Positions 25,601-34,117 of a stretch of DNA of 64,000 bases are shown in pieces. Origin of the DNA: CAMEON01 sp045128275 (GTDB lineage: Bacteria > Bacillota > Clostridia > Oscillospirales > CAG-272); assembly GCA_045128275.1 (NCBI GenBank), contig JBGVRH010000063.1, positions 1-64,000 on the forward strand, written 5' to 3'. The position numbers and the translations under genes are program-made. The first letter of the stretch is position 1, and each line of letters starts with the position of its first letter. The notes beneath the pieces are model-generated. The model made no database searches. It was not told the DNA's origin and saw nothing but the letters and a program-made list of their open reading frames with translations.

Positions 25601-27338
25601 CATCGTAGTGGGTGACTCCCGTCAGATGCCCCCCAGCAACTTCTTCAACACCACCGTGGAGGTGGAGGATACCGACGAGGAAAGCGGTGACGTTACCGAC
25701 TTTGAATCCATTCTGGACATCTGCTCTACCACGTTCCCCCAGATCCGCCTGAAATGGCATTATCGCAGCCGCTATGAACAGCTCATTTCCTTCTCCAATA
25801 AGAATTTCTACGACAACGATCTCATCACCTTCCCCTCGGTCAAGGCCGACCGCCCCTGGATCGGCGTGGACTATCACTACGTGGACGGGACCTTCGATCA
25901 CCGCTCCAAAGCCAACCACAAGGAAGCCGAGTATATCGTGGATCTGATCTACAAGAATATCGATATGTATCCCGAGAGAAGTCTGGGTGTCGTGGCATTC
26001 AGCGTTTCCCAGCAGGATCTGATCGACAAGCTGCTCTCCAAGCGCAGACAAGCCTGTCCCGAAAGGGAATACTTCTTCCGATCAGACCGCAAGGAGCCTT
26101 TCTTCATCAAGAATCTGGAGACTGTGCAGGGTGACGAGCGGGATACCGTTATTTTCAGCGTAGGCTACGCCAAGGACGCGCAGGGTAAGCTCCTGCACAA
26201 TTTCGGTCCCTTGAACCGCGCGGGCGGCGAACGGCGGCTGAACGTGGCGGTGACCCGAGCCAAGATCAACGTGCAGTTGGTTTCGTCGTTGCACCATACC
26301 GACATTGATCTCAACCGCACCAAGGCTGACGGAGCCCGACTGCTGAAAGAGTATCTGGATTATGCCGAAAACGGCCCCGACGCGCTGCTGCGCTCCATCA
26401 CGCTTCCCGAAAACGACAGCTTCGACTCCTCCTTCGAGCAGGAGGTCTGCCAATTCCTGCGAGGCCACGGTTACACGGTAGATACACAGGTCGGCTGCTC
26501 GGGCTTCCGCATTGATCTGGGTCTGCGTCTGCCCGACAGCTCGGATTACGTGCTGGCCATCGAATGTGACGGTGCCTCCTATCACGCCTCGCATAACGCC
26601 CGCGACCGTGACCGCTTACGGCAGGAGATCCTGGAACGCATGGGATGGCGATTCTACCGCATTTGGTCCACGGATTGGTTCAAAAACAAGCGAACCGAAC
26701 AGGAACGCCTCCTTACAGCCGTTGCCGATGCCATTCACGCCCCGAAAAATTCTCCTCCTCCACCGTCTCACACCGTTGACCCAGAGCCGACCTTCGATCT
26801 CCCCGCCGAGGTCAAGCATTTTGAGTTTCCCGTCTATAAGGAGGTCAGCGTAACGGATATCTACTATAGCACGGGATGCTCTTATCTGGAGGCTGTCCTG
26901 AAGGTTCTCAAAACCGAGGCCCCCCTTTCCGAGGAATGGCTGCTCAAGCGTTCGGTGGAGATATTCGACCGTGAAAAGGTCACCAGCGTCGTCATTACGG
27001 AGTATCGGGAGGCCATGACGGGTCACCAGCGACAGGGCATCGCGATCCGAGACGGATTTCTCTATCTCCAAGGGCAAACCAACTATCAGCTTCGTGTACC
27101 CGCTCCCAACAGACCTCCGCGAGAGATCCGGCACATTGCCCTTGAGGAGCTGGCCGCAGGTATGTACGAGATCATCCGTCAGAACATCTCGCTGGACAAG
27201 ACGAGTCTCTTCCACTTGCTTGCCGGCAAGCTCAGCTTTACCCGCGCGGGCAACGCAATCCAGGAACGGTTGGAGCGGGCGCTGTCCCAATTGCGTAGCG
27301 TGGTAGATATTTCGGGCGATACGATCTCGCTGAAATAG
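22659..27338 (+). CDS. Large SF1 helicase-nuclease (DUF4011-helicase-Vsr/DUF559-like-DUF3320), putative defence protein
   Basis: 1559-aa protein. The N-terminus (W-A-E-L-L-L-D-T-G-K-R-N-N-L-V-N-F) is DUF4011-like. The SF1 helicase core has Walker A G-P-P-G-T-G-K-S (334-341), D-E-A-S (about 961), G-D-S-R-Q-M-P-P (about 985), T-V-Q-G-D-E-R-D (about 1155) and N-V-A-V-T-R-A-K (about 1195). A Vsr/DUF559-type endonuclease follows at about 1281-1347 (F-R-I-D-L-G-L, A-I-E-C-D-G-A-S-Y-H). A DUF3320-like helical domain closes it (about 1494-1547). As I recall, this architecture occurs in single-gene anti-phage systems; that is knowledge of the family type, not shown here. GAAGGAG precedes the ATG. It is flanked on both sides by tRNA-Ser-end-like tags. 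Confidence 0.88.
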   Translation: MDTQKLNRWAELLLDTGKRNNLVNFKDTKTSSVEVLFPNTATLFSKAENSPVFEVYDPKLADDKDELEETDASLPAVLENVITDGAEPIAAPEEVSDTEDPARAAYLREHIAKVRKQSQILLYNSAANPLIALKSIHKRAASAIEETGVNVAYMAFGFIHWKESADSQPIFRAPILLAPVLFENESAIEPYQIRMTEDDVIVNPTFSFKLHAEYNVTLPPLGEESFEEYIAKVSDTVTKLGWSVSTECKIGIFSFLKINMYQDLKENAETILGNDNVRRLLGEPVEDREGDTESGTAPVIHNILVDLHNVVDADSSQLEAIRMAKEGKSFVLQGPPGTGKSQTITNILAECLSDGKKVLFVSEKLAALNVVYEKLKQAGLEEFCLELHSHKANKKDVIADLCQTIRKAPTRVKEEAAAEISAKIKAQKQLDTYAAELHKPRPVVGKSLFQLISAHAALNRAEDIDYIIPEVDTKDENYLNELCALLDQYSSFISTIGYDYRSHAWLGFCKNDLSQRARLTLQNDLEIAEKTLRALSAVVQSLKEAYGLPIDDLRALYRYHEFLQFYSESDVITPSLLSASAVQTVQEALSRLIPAARDIVTAREALSAEYDSELYALDGADLHKQLTRRFDSIFSRLFNGDYRRIIQDIRLCRKDGKKVSYAEAVRVTRLLADYRSSLEEFETVAPAVASHLGPAYVGVDSPWERISAEVTRLSELLPRIGDLGSLPTVPIALHRENQERVAAAVQSISEIRTRDGAILEAVSGCFDPLFWDLYGTPFEAAIRKCAECPNKMDTLENWCRFYDLLVRLHGLNALTFIHYLIDHGLASHHVSDIYRRAYYSQQIESIIYMEPSLAGFSRIAQDKAVRTFAEKDEHQFGISRARIKAELSSMRPPLDMMAAGSATSILLREGEKKRKQKSIRTLLSEIGDLIQVIKPCFLMSPLSVSTFLSASGIRFDVIVFDEASQIFPQDAVGAIYRGKQLIVVGDSRQMPPSNFFNTTVEVEDTDEESGDVTDFESILDICSTTFPQIRLKWHYRSRYEQLISFSNKNFYDNDLITFPSVKADRPWIGVDYHYVDGTFDHRSKANHKEAEYIVDLIYKNIDMYPERSLGVVAFSVSQQDLIDKLLSKRRQACPEREYFFRSDRKEPFFIKNLETVQGDERDTVIFSVGYAKDAQGKLLHNFGPLNRAGGERRLNVAVTRAKINVQLVSSLHHTDIDLNRTKADGARLLKEYLDYAENGPDALLRSITLPENDSFDSSFEQEVCQFLRGHGYTVDTQVGCSGFRIDLGLRLPDSSDYVLAIECDGASYHASHNARDRDRLRQEILERMGWRFYRIWSTDWFKNKRTEQERLLTAVADAIHAPKNSPPPPSHTVDPEPTFDLPAEVKHFEFPVYKEVSVTDIYYSTGCSYLEAVLKVLKTEAPLSEEWLLKRSVEIFDREKVTSVVITEYREAMTGHQRQGIAIRDGFLYLQGQTNYQLRVPAPNRPPREIRHIALEELAAGMYEIIRQNISLDKTSLFHLLAGKLSFTRAGNAIQERLERALSQLRSVVDISGDTISLK

Positions 27339-27414
27339 CTTTGCGGCTGTTTCGCGAGACGCGGGATCGAGGCACATATCTACATCGTATATACATAGGG
27401 TAATTACATATAGG

Positions 27415-27439
27415 AAAAAGCACCGCGCGCGGTGCTTTT
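27415..27439 (+). terminator. Terminator of the helicase-nuclease gene
   Basis: Perfect palindrome AAAAGCACCGCGCGCGGTGC followed by TTTT, about 75 bases after the stop. Symmetric, so it can also end minus-strand transcripts such as the tag C unit. Confidence 0.75.
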
Positions 27440-27440
27440 C

Positions 27441-27482
27441 TGTTAGCGGAGATGGAGATAACGGTCATGTACACAGCCAAAA
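27441..27482 (-). repeat. tRNA-Ser-end-like tag, copy C
   Basis: On the minus strand GTGTACATGACCGTTATC followed by TCCATCTCCGC, adjacent to the terminator palindrome. It shares the TGTACATGA...CCATCTCCGC layout with units A, B and E, but its frame (ATG 27478) runs on without an early stop and I see no good promoter. Confidence 0.45.
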
Positions 27483-27608
27483 CTCTTTCGCGGTATAACC
27501 TACGGCATCATAAAACCGCGGCCATCCCCCATCCCACGGACAGGAGGACAGCCACGGTCTCATACCCAAACGGCCGATCATTCTCGGTCATTCACATAGA
27601 GCGGTCCA

Positions 27609-30600
27609 TCAACGCTCTTTTTTCTTTTTCAGAGTCACCGCTCCCGCCACCGCGCAAAGGATGGCCGCGCAGGAGACCGTCACGGATCCACAGCCGCCCT
27701 TGGGCTTTTCGGTGTCGAACTCGGTCTCGCTGTCGGGGGTAGGATCGGCGGTGGTATCGGTGTCAGGCGCTGAGGTTTCCGACTCCGCGGGCTCGGTAGG
27801 CGTGCTCGTATCGGGCTCGGCGGTGTCGGGATCGGCAGGCTCGGTGGGAGTCGTGTCCACCTCGGTGTCGGCGGGCGTGTCCGCCTCCACGGCCTCCCAG
27901 ACCGCCGTCAGGGTGACGTCGGCGGCGGGCATGGCGAAGTCAGACAGCTCCACCGTGTTCCCCTCGGAGTCGGCCCAGCCTTTGAAGGTATAGCCCTCGC
28001 GGGTGGGAGTCTTGATGGCGCTCAGGTCAGGGGTCTCGCCCTTGCGGAGCACCTGCGCCGCGGGGGTACCCGTACCGCCCGCGCCGTTGAAGATCAGGGC
28101 GTAGACCTCGGCCTTCAGGGGGAGCTTGTCGGTCATGGTCAGCTGGCCCGACTCGGAGAGGGTGACGTTATCCAGACTCATGGCGGAGTTGTAGCCTGCC
28201 AGGGTGAGGATGGCCGCCCCCAAAGGCTCCTTGTCGGTATGGTCGATGATCAGCTCGCCGTCCAGCCAGAAGCGGATGTGACCGCCCTCGTAGGACAGGC
28301 CGAACTGGTACCACTTGCCGTTCTCCAGGGCATAGCTCTTGTTGAACAGCACCGAGGGGACACCGTTCTTGAATTTGCGGAGCTGGATATACTTCAGCAC
28401 GGTGTTGTACTCCACGAAATACTGGGTGTTGGAGTCCACGCGGCAGAAGCTGATACCCACGTTGCCGTCCACGGAGGAGGTGACCTCGTCCACGCGTACG
28501 TGGAAGCGGAGATCAAAGGCATCGGTCATGTCGTCCAGCTGGAGCTTGTAGGAGCCCGAGCCGTTGGGATGGCTGATAAAGGAATTGCCCTCCTCGGTTT
28601 TGGTTTCCCAGCCTGTATAGTCGAAGGTGGGGGCAACGGGCTTCTCGAAGGTCTCCTCAAAGGTCTCGGGGAAGGTGACCTTGTCGCTGCGGATGGCGGC
28701 GTTGTCCACCGTCAGCTCACCCGCCTCGGACAGCTCGGCTCCGATGCAGAGGCTTGCGGGGGCGGTGACCGTAAAGGTCAGGGAGAGCTTCTTAGTCTCG
28801 CCCTTGGGGATATCCAGGGTAGCCACGGTGGCTCCGCTGACCGCGTCGCGGACGAAGAGCTGACCCTTACCCGACACGAGGTCGGTGTCCATGGAGAAGG
28901 TGTGCTCGCCCATGCCGAGATGGAGGCCTTCGTATAGAGAAGCCACGCCCGTCAGCTTGCCACGGTGTGCTCTACCCTCGCCCACAGACTCCACCGCGCC
29001 GTCCTCGCCCAGAGTCCAGCTCCAGTTGGACAGGCCCGTGGTCCAGCCGTTCTTGCCCTTCTTGCGCTCGAAGTCGCCGTTGACAAAGTTGGATGCCGAG
29101 GTGATGCCGCAGTCGGTCAGCACGTCGGTGGCTTGGATGCACTCCAGGGTACATTGGGAATTATACTTGTTTTTCAGGATGCGGACCTGCTTGACGGGGG
29201 AGTAGTCGTCGGTCTCGGTGTTGTCAAAGCCTGTCTTGCCGTAGTAGGGGTTATCGGGCCAGGCACCCACCGAATAGCTGCCCGACAGGACGTTATCGGT
29301 GACCGTGATGTCCTTGATCTCCTGCAGGGACTGATCGGGAGCGTCGGTACCCCAGGGAATAAAGGTGATGCCGTGACCGCCGAAGATGTTGCTGTGAAGG
29401 ACGGTGATATCCTCGATGCAGTTGTCTCCGCCGGGGTTGGGATGCCACCACACCAGACCGCGGGGGTCGTTATAGGTAGAGCAGAGGGTGATGGCGTCGT
29501 CGTTGGAGTAGAAGGTGAAGCGGTCGATGATGACGTGCTTGGTGCCGATGGTGCAGGCCACGCCGTCGCCCGAGGCGCAGGTGACCTCACGGACAGTGAG
29601 GCCGCCGATATAGGCGTTCTCGCAGTCGCGGAGGTTGAAGTTGTAGTTGTTGGTGCGGAGCAGGGTGATGTTGTTGACCTCGATGTTCTCGCATTGGAAG
29701 AAGCCCACGGGAATGACGTGGAGGCGGTTCTCACAGCCCGTCCAGATGGTGGCGCCGCTGACGCTGTCCAGATTCTCGCCGCCCGTATCCACCGAGCGGA
29801 TGATGCCGCCGCCCGTCAGCTTGATGTTCTCGACCCCGTCGCCCTGGATCAGGGGGAGGTTATGGCAGGAGCAGGCGTGGGTCCAGTTGACACCCGGGAT
29901 CACAATATCGTGGCCGTAGACGATATCATACTGATAATCCGCCACGCGGGGGGACTGCCACAGCACGGCCCCCTCCTCGATACGCAGCTCCACGTTGTCC
30001 TTCATCTTGATATTGGTGATGACGTAACGACGGCCGTAGAAGGAGTCGTCACCGGGGACAATGACGGTGCCGCCGCCCTGACCCGAGACAGAGTCGATGG
30101 CGGCCTGGATCTTGGCGGTATCATCGGTGAAGCCGTCACCCACGGCACCAAACTTTTCGTCGGTGACCTTGACCGAGCGGTCGGGAAGAGTGAAGGCGTA
30201 GGGGTTCTCGGTGAAGTCGGTGAAGTTCTCGATCTGGAAGCGGTCGGACACCTTCACAGGGCCATCGGGGGTCTCCACGGCGCAGATGAAGAGGGTGGAG
30301 AGATGGGTGACTACGCCGTTCTGCAGGGGGAAGGAGAAGGTGAAGTCGGTGCCGTTGGCCGTAACGGTGTGGAGGAGCTTGGCACTCTCAAGGCTTTCCG
30401 CCCAGTTGGAGATGGACAGCTCGTAGAGGTTGACCTTCGCCCCCGCGTAGGCGGCGTCCAGCTTGCCCTTGACGGTAACGGTCTCGGTATCGGCGAGGCA
30501 GGAGATCATTTCTCCCGCGTAGTCGTAGATGGCCTTCTCCCGCTCAAAGGAGATGGCGTCAAAGGAGATGGTACCGTCCGTAGCGCCCACAGGCTCCACC

Positions 30601-32108
30601 TTGAAGCCGCGGAGGTAGCCCACGGCGTCGGGGCAGGCCGAGAAGTTGGCGTAGACCGTCTGCCAATCGCCGTGAGGGGTCACGTCCACCAGCACAGAAT
30701 GCTCGGCGGTGTAGCGGTTCACGGCGGGGGTCTTGAAGTAGACACGGAGCTGGGCGGCATCGGTATCATTCTTCAGGCGGAAGAAAATGGTGTTCTTGAT
30801 GTCCAGTCGGGCGCAGTAGGCGTCGCCCACGGGGGCGGTGATGGTGGGGGACTGGAGGGCGGTACCCGCCCCGTTCAGGGTATAGACCAGCGCGCCGTCA
30901 CGGGCACCCTGCCCCAGAGCGACCGAGCCCCGGGAGGCCACAAACCCTGCCAGAGAGCCTTCGGTGGTAAATTCCAGATCCAGATCGGCCACCTCGGGGG
31001 CGGCGGTGGGGTCGGTGTCGTAGAGCTTGAGGTTCTTGAGCTTGGGGGTGGCGTTGTAGCCTTGCACCGTCCAGATGCCCGAGGCGAGATCATCCCCGCG
31101 GGTATCGGTGACCTCGTGGATCTTGACGTTGTCGATATACCAGACCAGACAGTTGTCCGCTACGGCGAGCTTCCAGTTATACCACTTGTTCAGCTCCACC
31201 GTGACAGCGGTCTCCTTCCCTACGGTGGCGGAGGCCCCGTTGATGATACGCCGCACGCGGGCGACCTTGAGGACGGTATTGTACTCAAAGAAATACTTCT
31301 GCCCGTCAGCAAAGGTATAGGTCACGCCCATATTACCGTCCACCGAGGAGCGGCTGTCCATTTGGGCAATATCCAGAGAAAGGGCGTTACTGGTCACCGC
31401 CTCCTTGGTGGGAAGCTGGGTCACGGCGGCGGAGCTGACACCCGTCAGGACGTTCTCGCCGTTCTCCACCGACTTACCCCACCCGCCGATGCTCCAATCG
31501 GGGTAGGCGTTCTCCAGATCGTTATACATTTTGAGGCACTTGATGCGGGGGGTGGCATTGTAGCCCTGGATGCACCAGTAGCCCCCGGTCAGCGGGTCTC
31601 CCTTGGTATCGGTGAGGGTGTAGAGCAGCTCGCCGTTGAGGTACCATTGGATGCCGTTCTGGGCCATGACCACCTTGAAGTGGTGCCACTCCTTGAGACC
31701 CAGCTCCAGGCTCTTGGCCGCGCCGATATGGCTGTCCACGCCCGGGCCGATACGGCGGATACGGACCAGCTTGCTGACGGTATTGTACTCAAAGAAGTAC
31801 TGGTAGCCGTTCGTCATCTTGTAGGCGGGACCGATACTGCCGTCCACGGTGCCGTAGGAGTCCTCCATGTAGATGTCGAACTCCAGATACATATAGTCGG
31901 TGGGATCGGAGTAGAGAAGGTTCAGGGAATTGGAGCGGTGGCCGATCAGCACAGGCTCACCGTTCTCGTCCCCGACGGTCCAGCCATCGGTCAGCCAGCC
32001 TGTGAAGGCATCAGAAGCGGCAGTCGCGGGAACGAGACCGACGGCCGTGCCGCACAGAAGCAGCGAGGCCAGCAGGAGGGAGGTGAATTTGCGATAGACG
32101 TGTTTCAT
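27609..32108 (-). CDS. Giant surface protein: two LamG-like domains, GH28/pectate-lyase-like beta-helix, third LamG-like domain, InlB-type repeat, C-terminal anchor
   Basis: 1499-aa protein. Signal peptide (1-30); two related jelly-roll domains (about 45-180 and 185-310), both with F-F-E-Y-N-T-V and a closing G-Y-N-A-T-P. A right-handed beta-helix domain begins K-F-G-A-V-G-D-G-F-T-D-D-T (about 650), the usual start of GH28/pectate-lyase-3 enzymes, and runs to about 1000. A third jelly roll (about 1156-1320) and a Listeria-Bacteroides-type repeat with E-G-Y-T-F-K-G-W (about 1336-1403) follow. The Thr/Pro/Glu stalk ends in G-G-C-G-S, a membrane helix and K-K-K-K-E-R. Probably a wall-anchored pectin- or glycan-degrading enzyme. 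AAAGGAG precedes ATG 32108. LacI gene directly upstream. Confidence 0.82.
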   Translation of the reverse strand: MKHVYRKFTSLLLASLLLCGTAVGLVPATAASDAFTGWLTDGWTVGDENGEPVLIGHRSNSLNLLYSDPTDYMYLEFDIYMEDSYGTVDGSIGPAYKMTNGYQYFFEYNTVSKLVRIRRIGPGVDSHIGAAKSLELGLKEWHHFKVVMAQNGIQWYLNGELLYTLTDTKGDPLTGGYWCIQGYNATPRIKCLKMYNDLENAYPDWSIGGWGKSVENGENVLTGVSSAAVTQLPTKEAVTSNALSLDIAQMDSRSSVDGNMGVTYTFADGQKYFFEYNTVLKVARVRRIINGASATVGKETAVTVELNKWYNWKLAVADNCLVWYIDNVKIHEVTDTRGDDLASGIWTVQGYNATPKLKNLKLYDTDPTAAPEVADLDLEFTTEGSLAGFVASRGSVALGQGARDGALVYTLNGAGTALQSPTITAPVGDAYCARLDIKNTIFFRLKNDTDAAQLRVYFKTPAVNRYTAEHSVLVDVTPHGDWQTVYANFSACPDAVGYLRGFKVEPVGATDGTISFDAISFEREKAIYDYAGEMISCLADTETVTVKGKLDAAYAGAKVNLYELSISNWAESLESAKLLHTVTANGTDFTFSFPLQNGVVTHLSTLFICAVETPDGPVKVSDRFQIENFTDFTENPYAFTLPDRSVKVTDEKFGAVGDGFTDDTAKIQAAIDSVSGQGGGTVIVPGDDSFYGRRYVITNIKMKDNVELRIEEGAVLWQSPRVADYQYDIVYGHDIVIPGVNWTHACSCHNLPLIQGDGVENIKLTGGGIIRSVDTGGENLDSVSGATIWTGCENRLHVIPVGFFQCENIEVNNITLLRTNNYNFNLRDCENAYIGGLTVREVTCASGDGVACTIGTKHVIIDRFTFYSNDDAITLCSTYNDPRGLVWWHPNPGGDNCIEDITVLHSNIFGGHGITFIPWGTDAPDQSLQEIKDITVTDNVLSGSYSVGAWPDNPYYGKTGFDNTETDDYSPVKQVRILKNKYNSQCTLECIQATDVLTDCGITSASNFVNGDFERKKGKNGWTTGLSNWSWTLGEDGAVESVGEGRAHRGKLTGVASLYEGLHLGMGEHTFSMDTDLVSGKGQLFVRDAVSGATVATLDIPKGETKKLSLTFTVTAPASLCIGAELSEAGELTVDNAAIRSDKVTFPETFEETFEKPVAPTFDYTGWETKTEEGNSFISHPNGSGSYKLQLDDMTDAFDLRFHVRVDEVTSSVDGNVGISFCRVDSNTQYFVEYNTVLKYIQLRKFKNGVPSVLFNKSYALENGKWYQFGLSYEGGHIRFWLDGELIIDHTDKEPLGAAILTLAGYNSAMSLDNVTLSESGQLTMTDKLPLKAEVYALIFNGAGGTGTPAAQVLRKGETPDLSAIKTPTREGYTFKGWADSEGNTVELSDFAMPAADVTLTAVWEAVEADTPADTEVDTTPTEPADPDTAEPDTSTPTEPAESETSAPDTDTTADPTPDSETEFDTEKPKGGCGSVTVSCAAILCAVAGAVTLKKKKER

Positions 32109-32131
32109 GGTGGTCTCCTTTCGGGATTGAG

Positions 32132-33232
32132 TCAACGGATAAATATGGACGAAGGGTAGAGGCGCCCGATCAGCTGTCCGACACCGAGGCAGGTCTCCGC
32201 CACGTCCTTCAGGGCAAAAAAGCCTTGCGTGTAGACGTCCTGCTTGATGTATCCCCTCTGCCGCCCCTCCATGAGGTAGCGTCGGTCCGCCAAGGAGCAC
32301 TCGTGGCCGATCACGAAGGTGGCGAGGGGACGGGCGAGCCGCCGCTCGATCTTTTCAATGGCGGCGCAGGCAATGTGGGTCACGCCGCTGGATATGTAGA
32401 GGCAATCCACGTCCCCTCCGTCAAAGCAACCGATCAACCGCTGTGCCAGGGTGGAGGGGGCGATCCGCGCCGTGGGGTCCAGCTCGATATGAAAAATCTG
32501 CGCCTCGGGGAAAAGCTCCCTCGCCTTGTCACAGACACCCTTCACCCTCTGCTCGGATACCTGAGCGCTGCTGTTGTGGCGGGTGCAGATCACACCCAGA
32601 CTGCGAATATCCACCCCGCAAGAGGCAATGAGCGAGGCGGCGCGCTCTCCCTCACCGTAGCCATCGGGACCAACGAAGACGGTGTGGGCATGGGCGCGGA
32701 ACCAATCCGGCGTCATGTAGTCTTGGGTATCGTTGAAGATCACGGTAGGAATGGAGGCTTTTTCCAAAAAACCGCGGCAGGCCTGACCGCCTACGGGGAA
32801 CAGGATAAGCCCATCCGAGTTATCCGACTCCAGGGCTGAGAACAGCGAAAGGCTGTCGGGTTCAGTTTGGGGAAAGCTGTGGTAGCTGTAGCGGAGCTGA
32901 ATGGGGATCCCCTCCTTCTCCAGCACAGCCTTGCTCTTTTCAATGCCCGCTACAGCCTCCCGCCAGAAGTACAGGGGACGGGAGGGGATGACCACGCTGA
33001 TCCGCAGGGGACGGCGGGGGGAAGAGGACTCGGAGACTCCCTCGGAAAGCCCATCTCCCGACAGAGTCAATCCATACTTCTCGGCCTCCCGCCGAACCAT
33101 ATCCACGGTACTCCTCGAAAAGCTGAAGGGATTGGCAAGGATCTTATAAATGCTGGACTCCGACACCCCCGTATTCCGTGAAATACGGCGGATGGCATCA
33201 CGCTTGCTTTTGCTGCTGGGGTGCTCTGTCAT
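32132..33232 (-). CDS. LacI-family transcriptional regulator
   Basis: 366-aa regulator. The N-terminal helix-turn-helix (about 8-55; R-R-I-S-R-N-T-G-V-S-E-S-S-I-Y-K-I-L) is followed by a periplasmic-binding-protein fold (about 70-350) for sugar sensing. The start at 33232 is based on the HTH position and a weak AAAGAG; an upstream ATG at 33259 has no ribosome site. It ends 23 bases before the beta-helix protein gene, so it probably controls that gene and is cotranscribed with it. The ligand is presumably a pectin- or glycan-derived sugar (inference). Confidence 0.88.
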   Translation of the reverse strand: MTEHPSSKSKRDAIRRISRNTGVSESSIYKILANPFSFSRSTVDMVRREAEKYGLTLSGDGLSEGVSESSSPRRPLRISVVIPSRPLYFWREAVAGIEKSKAVLEKEGIPIQLRYSYHSFPQTEPDSLSLFSALESDNSDGLILFPVGGQACRGFLEKASIPTVIFNDTQDYMTPDWFRAHAHTVFVGPDGYGEGERAASLIASCGVDIRSLGVICTRHNSSAQVSEQRVKGVCDKARELFPEAQIFHIELDPTARIAPSTLAQRLIGCFDGGDVDCLYISSGVTHIACAAIEKIERRLARPLATFVIGHECSLADRRYLMEGRQRGYIKQDVYTQGFFALKDVAETCLGVGQLIGRLYPSSIFIR

Positions 33233-33429
33233 AGGATACTCTTTCCGGCTCGCAGCCATAGAACTGTTTTTATGATACCATACAGTTGGCGGAAAATAAA
33301 TATACAGATTCCACAATTTTTCGGGGTGACTTTTGGGCAAGTAACAGAGGATCGGGAGGGTCCGCCTTCCTTCTGCTTCAAGCGGTTAAAACGGCAGCGG
33401 GCCGGCCGAAAGTCCAAAAAGGGGCCGGG

Positions 33430-33520
33430 TCAAATGCTTTGCAAAAAAGCAAATGACCCAGTCCCTTGGTCGCGGAGATGGGGAATGACGGTCACGTTCA
33501 ACGGTATAGATCCCCACATC
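33430..33520 (-). repeat. tRNA-Ser-end-like tag, copy D, with hairpin
   Basis: Minus strand GTGACCGTCATTCCCCATCTCCGC (split: GTGACCGTCATT then CCCCATCTCCGC, 33471-33494) followed by a hairpin GGGTCATTTGC...GCAAATGACCC-like (33428-33460). The rest of 33233-33573 holds no gene I can support. Confidence 0.4.
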
Positions 33521-33573
33521 CGAATCATCGACTTAAGAAGGTTCGTGAATATCTGTGTCAAAGAATGGGTGTT

Positions 33574-33780
33574 ATGGAAAACACCGAGAAAGACGGCGTA
33601 GCCGGGGAAACGTCCCGGTCTATCGCCGTTGTCCCCATTCGTACCGCACAGCCAAATAAAAAGGCAACCATTGAAATGCAACTCGAAGATCTGCAGGTCA
33701 AATTTAACGAAAGTCCCACCGCGGAACAGTTAAAGGTTGTTTTGAGCATCTTGCTGGATGCAAATCAACCGGTATGTTAA
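33574..33780 (+). CDS. Possible small protein or gene remnant
   Basis: 68-codon ORF beginning M-E-N-T-E-K-D-G and ending L-S-I-L-L-D-A-N-Q-P-V-C. The frame is open further upstream to 33466. No clear ribosome site precedes it. The hydrophilic-to-helical composition is protein-like, but it sits among repeats and may be the tail of a decayed gene. Low confidence. Confidence 0.3.
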   Translation: MENTEKDGVAGETSRSIAVVPIRTAQPNKKATIEMQLEDLQVKFNESPTAEQLKVVLSILLDANQPVC

Positions 33781-33887
33781 AATCATTCACACTTCGCTTT
33801 GATCGATCCGCATATTTTGACCGGGCTCATGTACGTGGGCTCGGTTTTCTTGTGGGGGCGCGGGGGTATTTGGGGGTCCTTTTGAGG

Positions 33888-34000
33888 GCACTGGCGGCAC
33901 CGAAAAGCACTAGTATGCCTCTCGGATTAAAGGACAAAAAAAGAAGAACCTAAGACAAACATCAGGCTATGCCTAGTGTTCGTTTTAGGTTCTTACTGGC
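33888..34000. repeat. Dispersed flank repeat, copy E (short)
   Basis: Shares GGGCACTGGCGGCAC...ATGCCTCTC and the hairpin AAGAACCTAA...TTAGGTTCTT with 41680-41797 and in part with 20700-20823. Ends at TGGCGGAGATGG (33997-34008). Confidence 0.6.
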
Positions 34001-34051
34001 GGAGATGGGGGAATGCCATTCATGTACACAACGCCCTATACTCCTTAAGGT
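33936..34051 (-). ncRNA. Small transcription unit E: promoter, 12-codon ORF, terminator
   Basis: Minus strand TTGACA (34081-34086), 17 bp, TATAAT (34058-34063), a stretch with TTAAGGAG, ATG at 34023 encoding MNGIPPSPPVRT with stop at 33985-33987 inside the hairpin, then T7. Differs from unit A at scattered positions, including Ile-to-Val in the peptide, while promoter, ORF and hairpin are all kept. Confidence 0.5.
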
Positions 34052-34117
34052 GGCCATATTATATCACAGAAATCCTTCCCTGTCAACAGATTCTTCCCAC
34101 CGTCGCCCCGCGGGGAA

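Noticed and set aside
28965..32159. 1064-codon plus-strand open frame opposite the beta-helix protein gene
   Set aside because: Shadow of a GC-rich gene; low-complexity translation, no start signals.
33466..33780. Insertion-sequence transposase fragment
   Set aside because: The C-terminal peptide looked vaguely transposon-like, but I could not match it to a named family, and there are no terminal inverted repeats.
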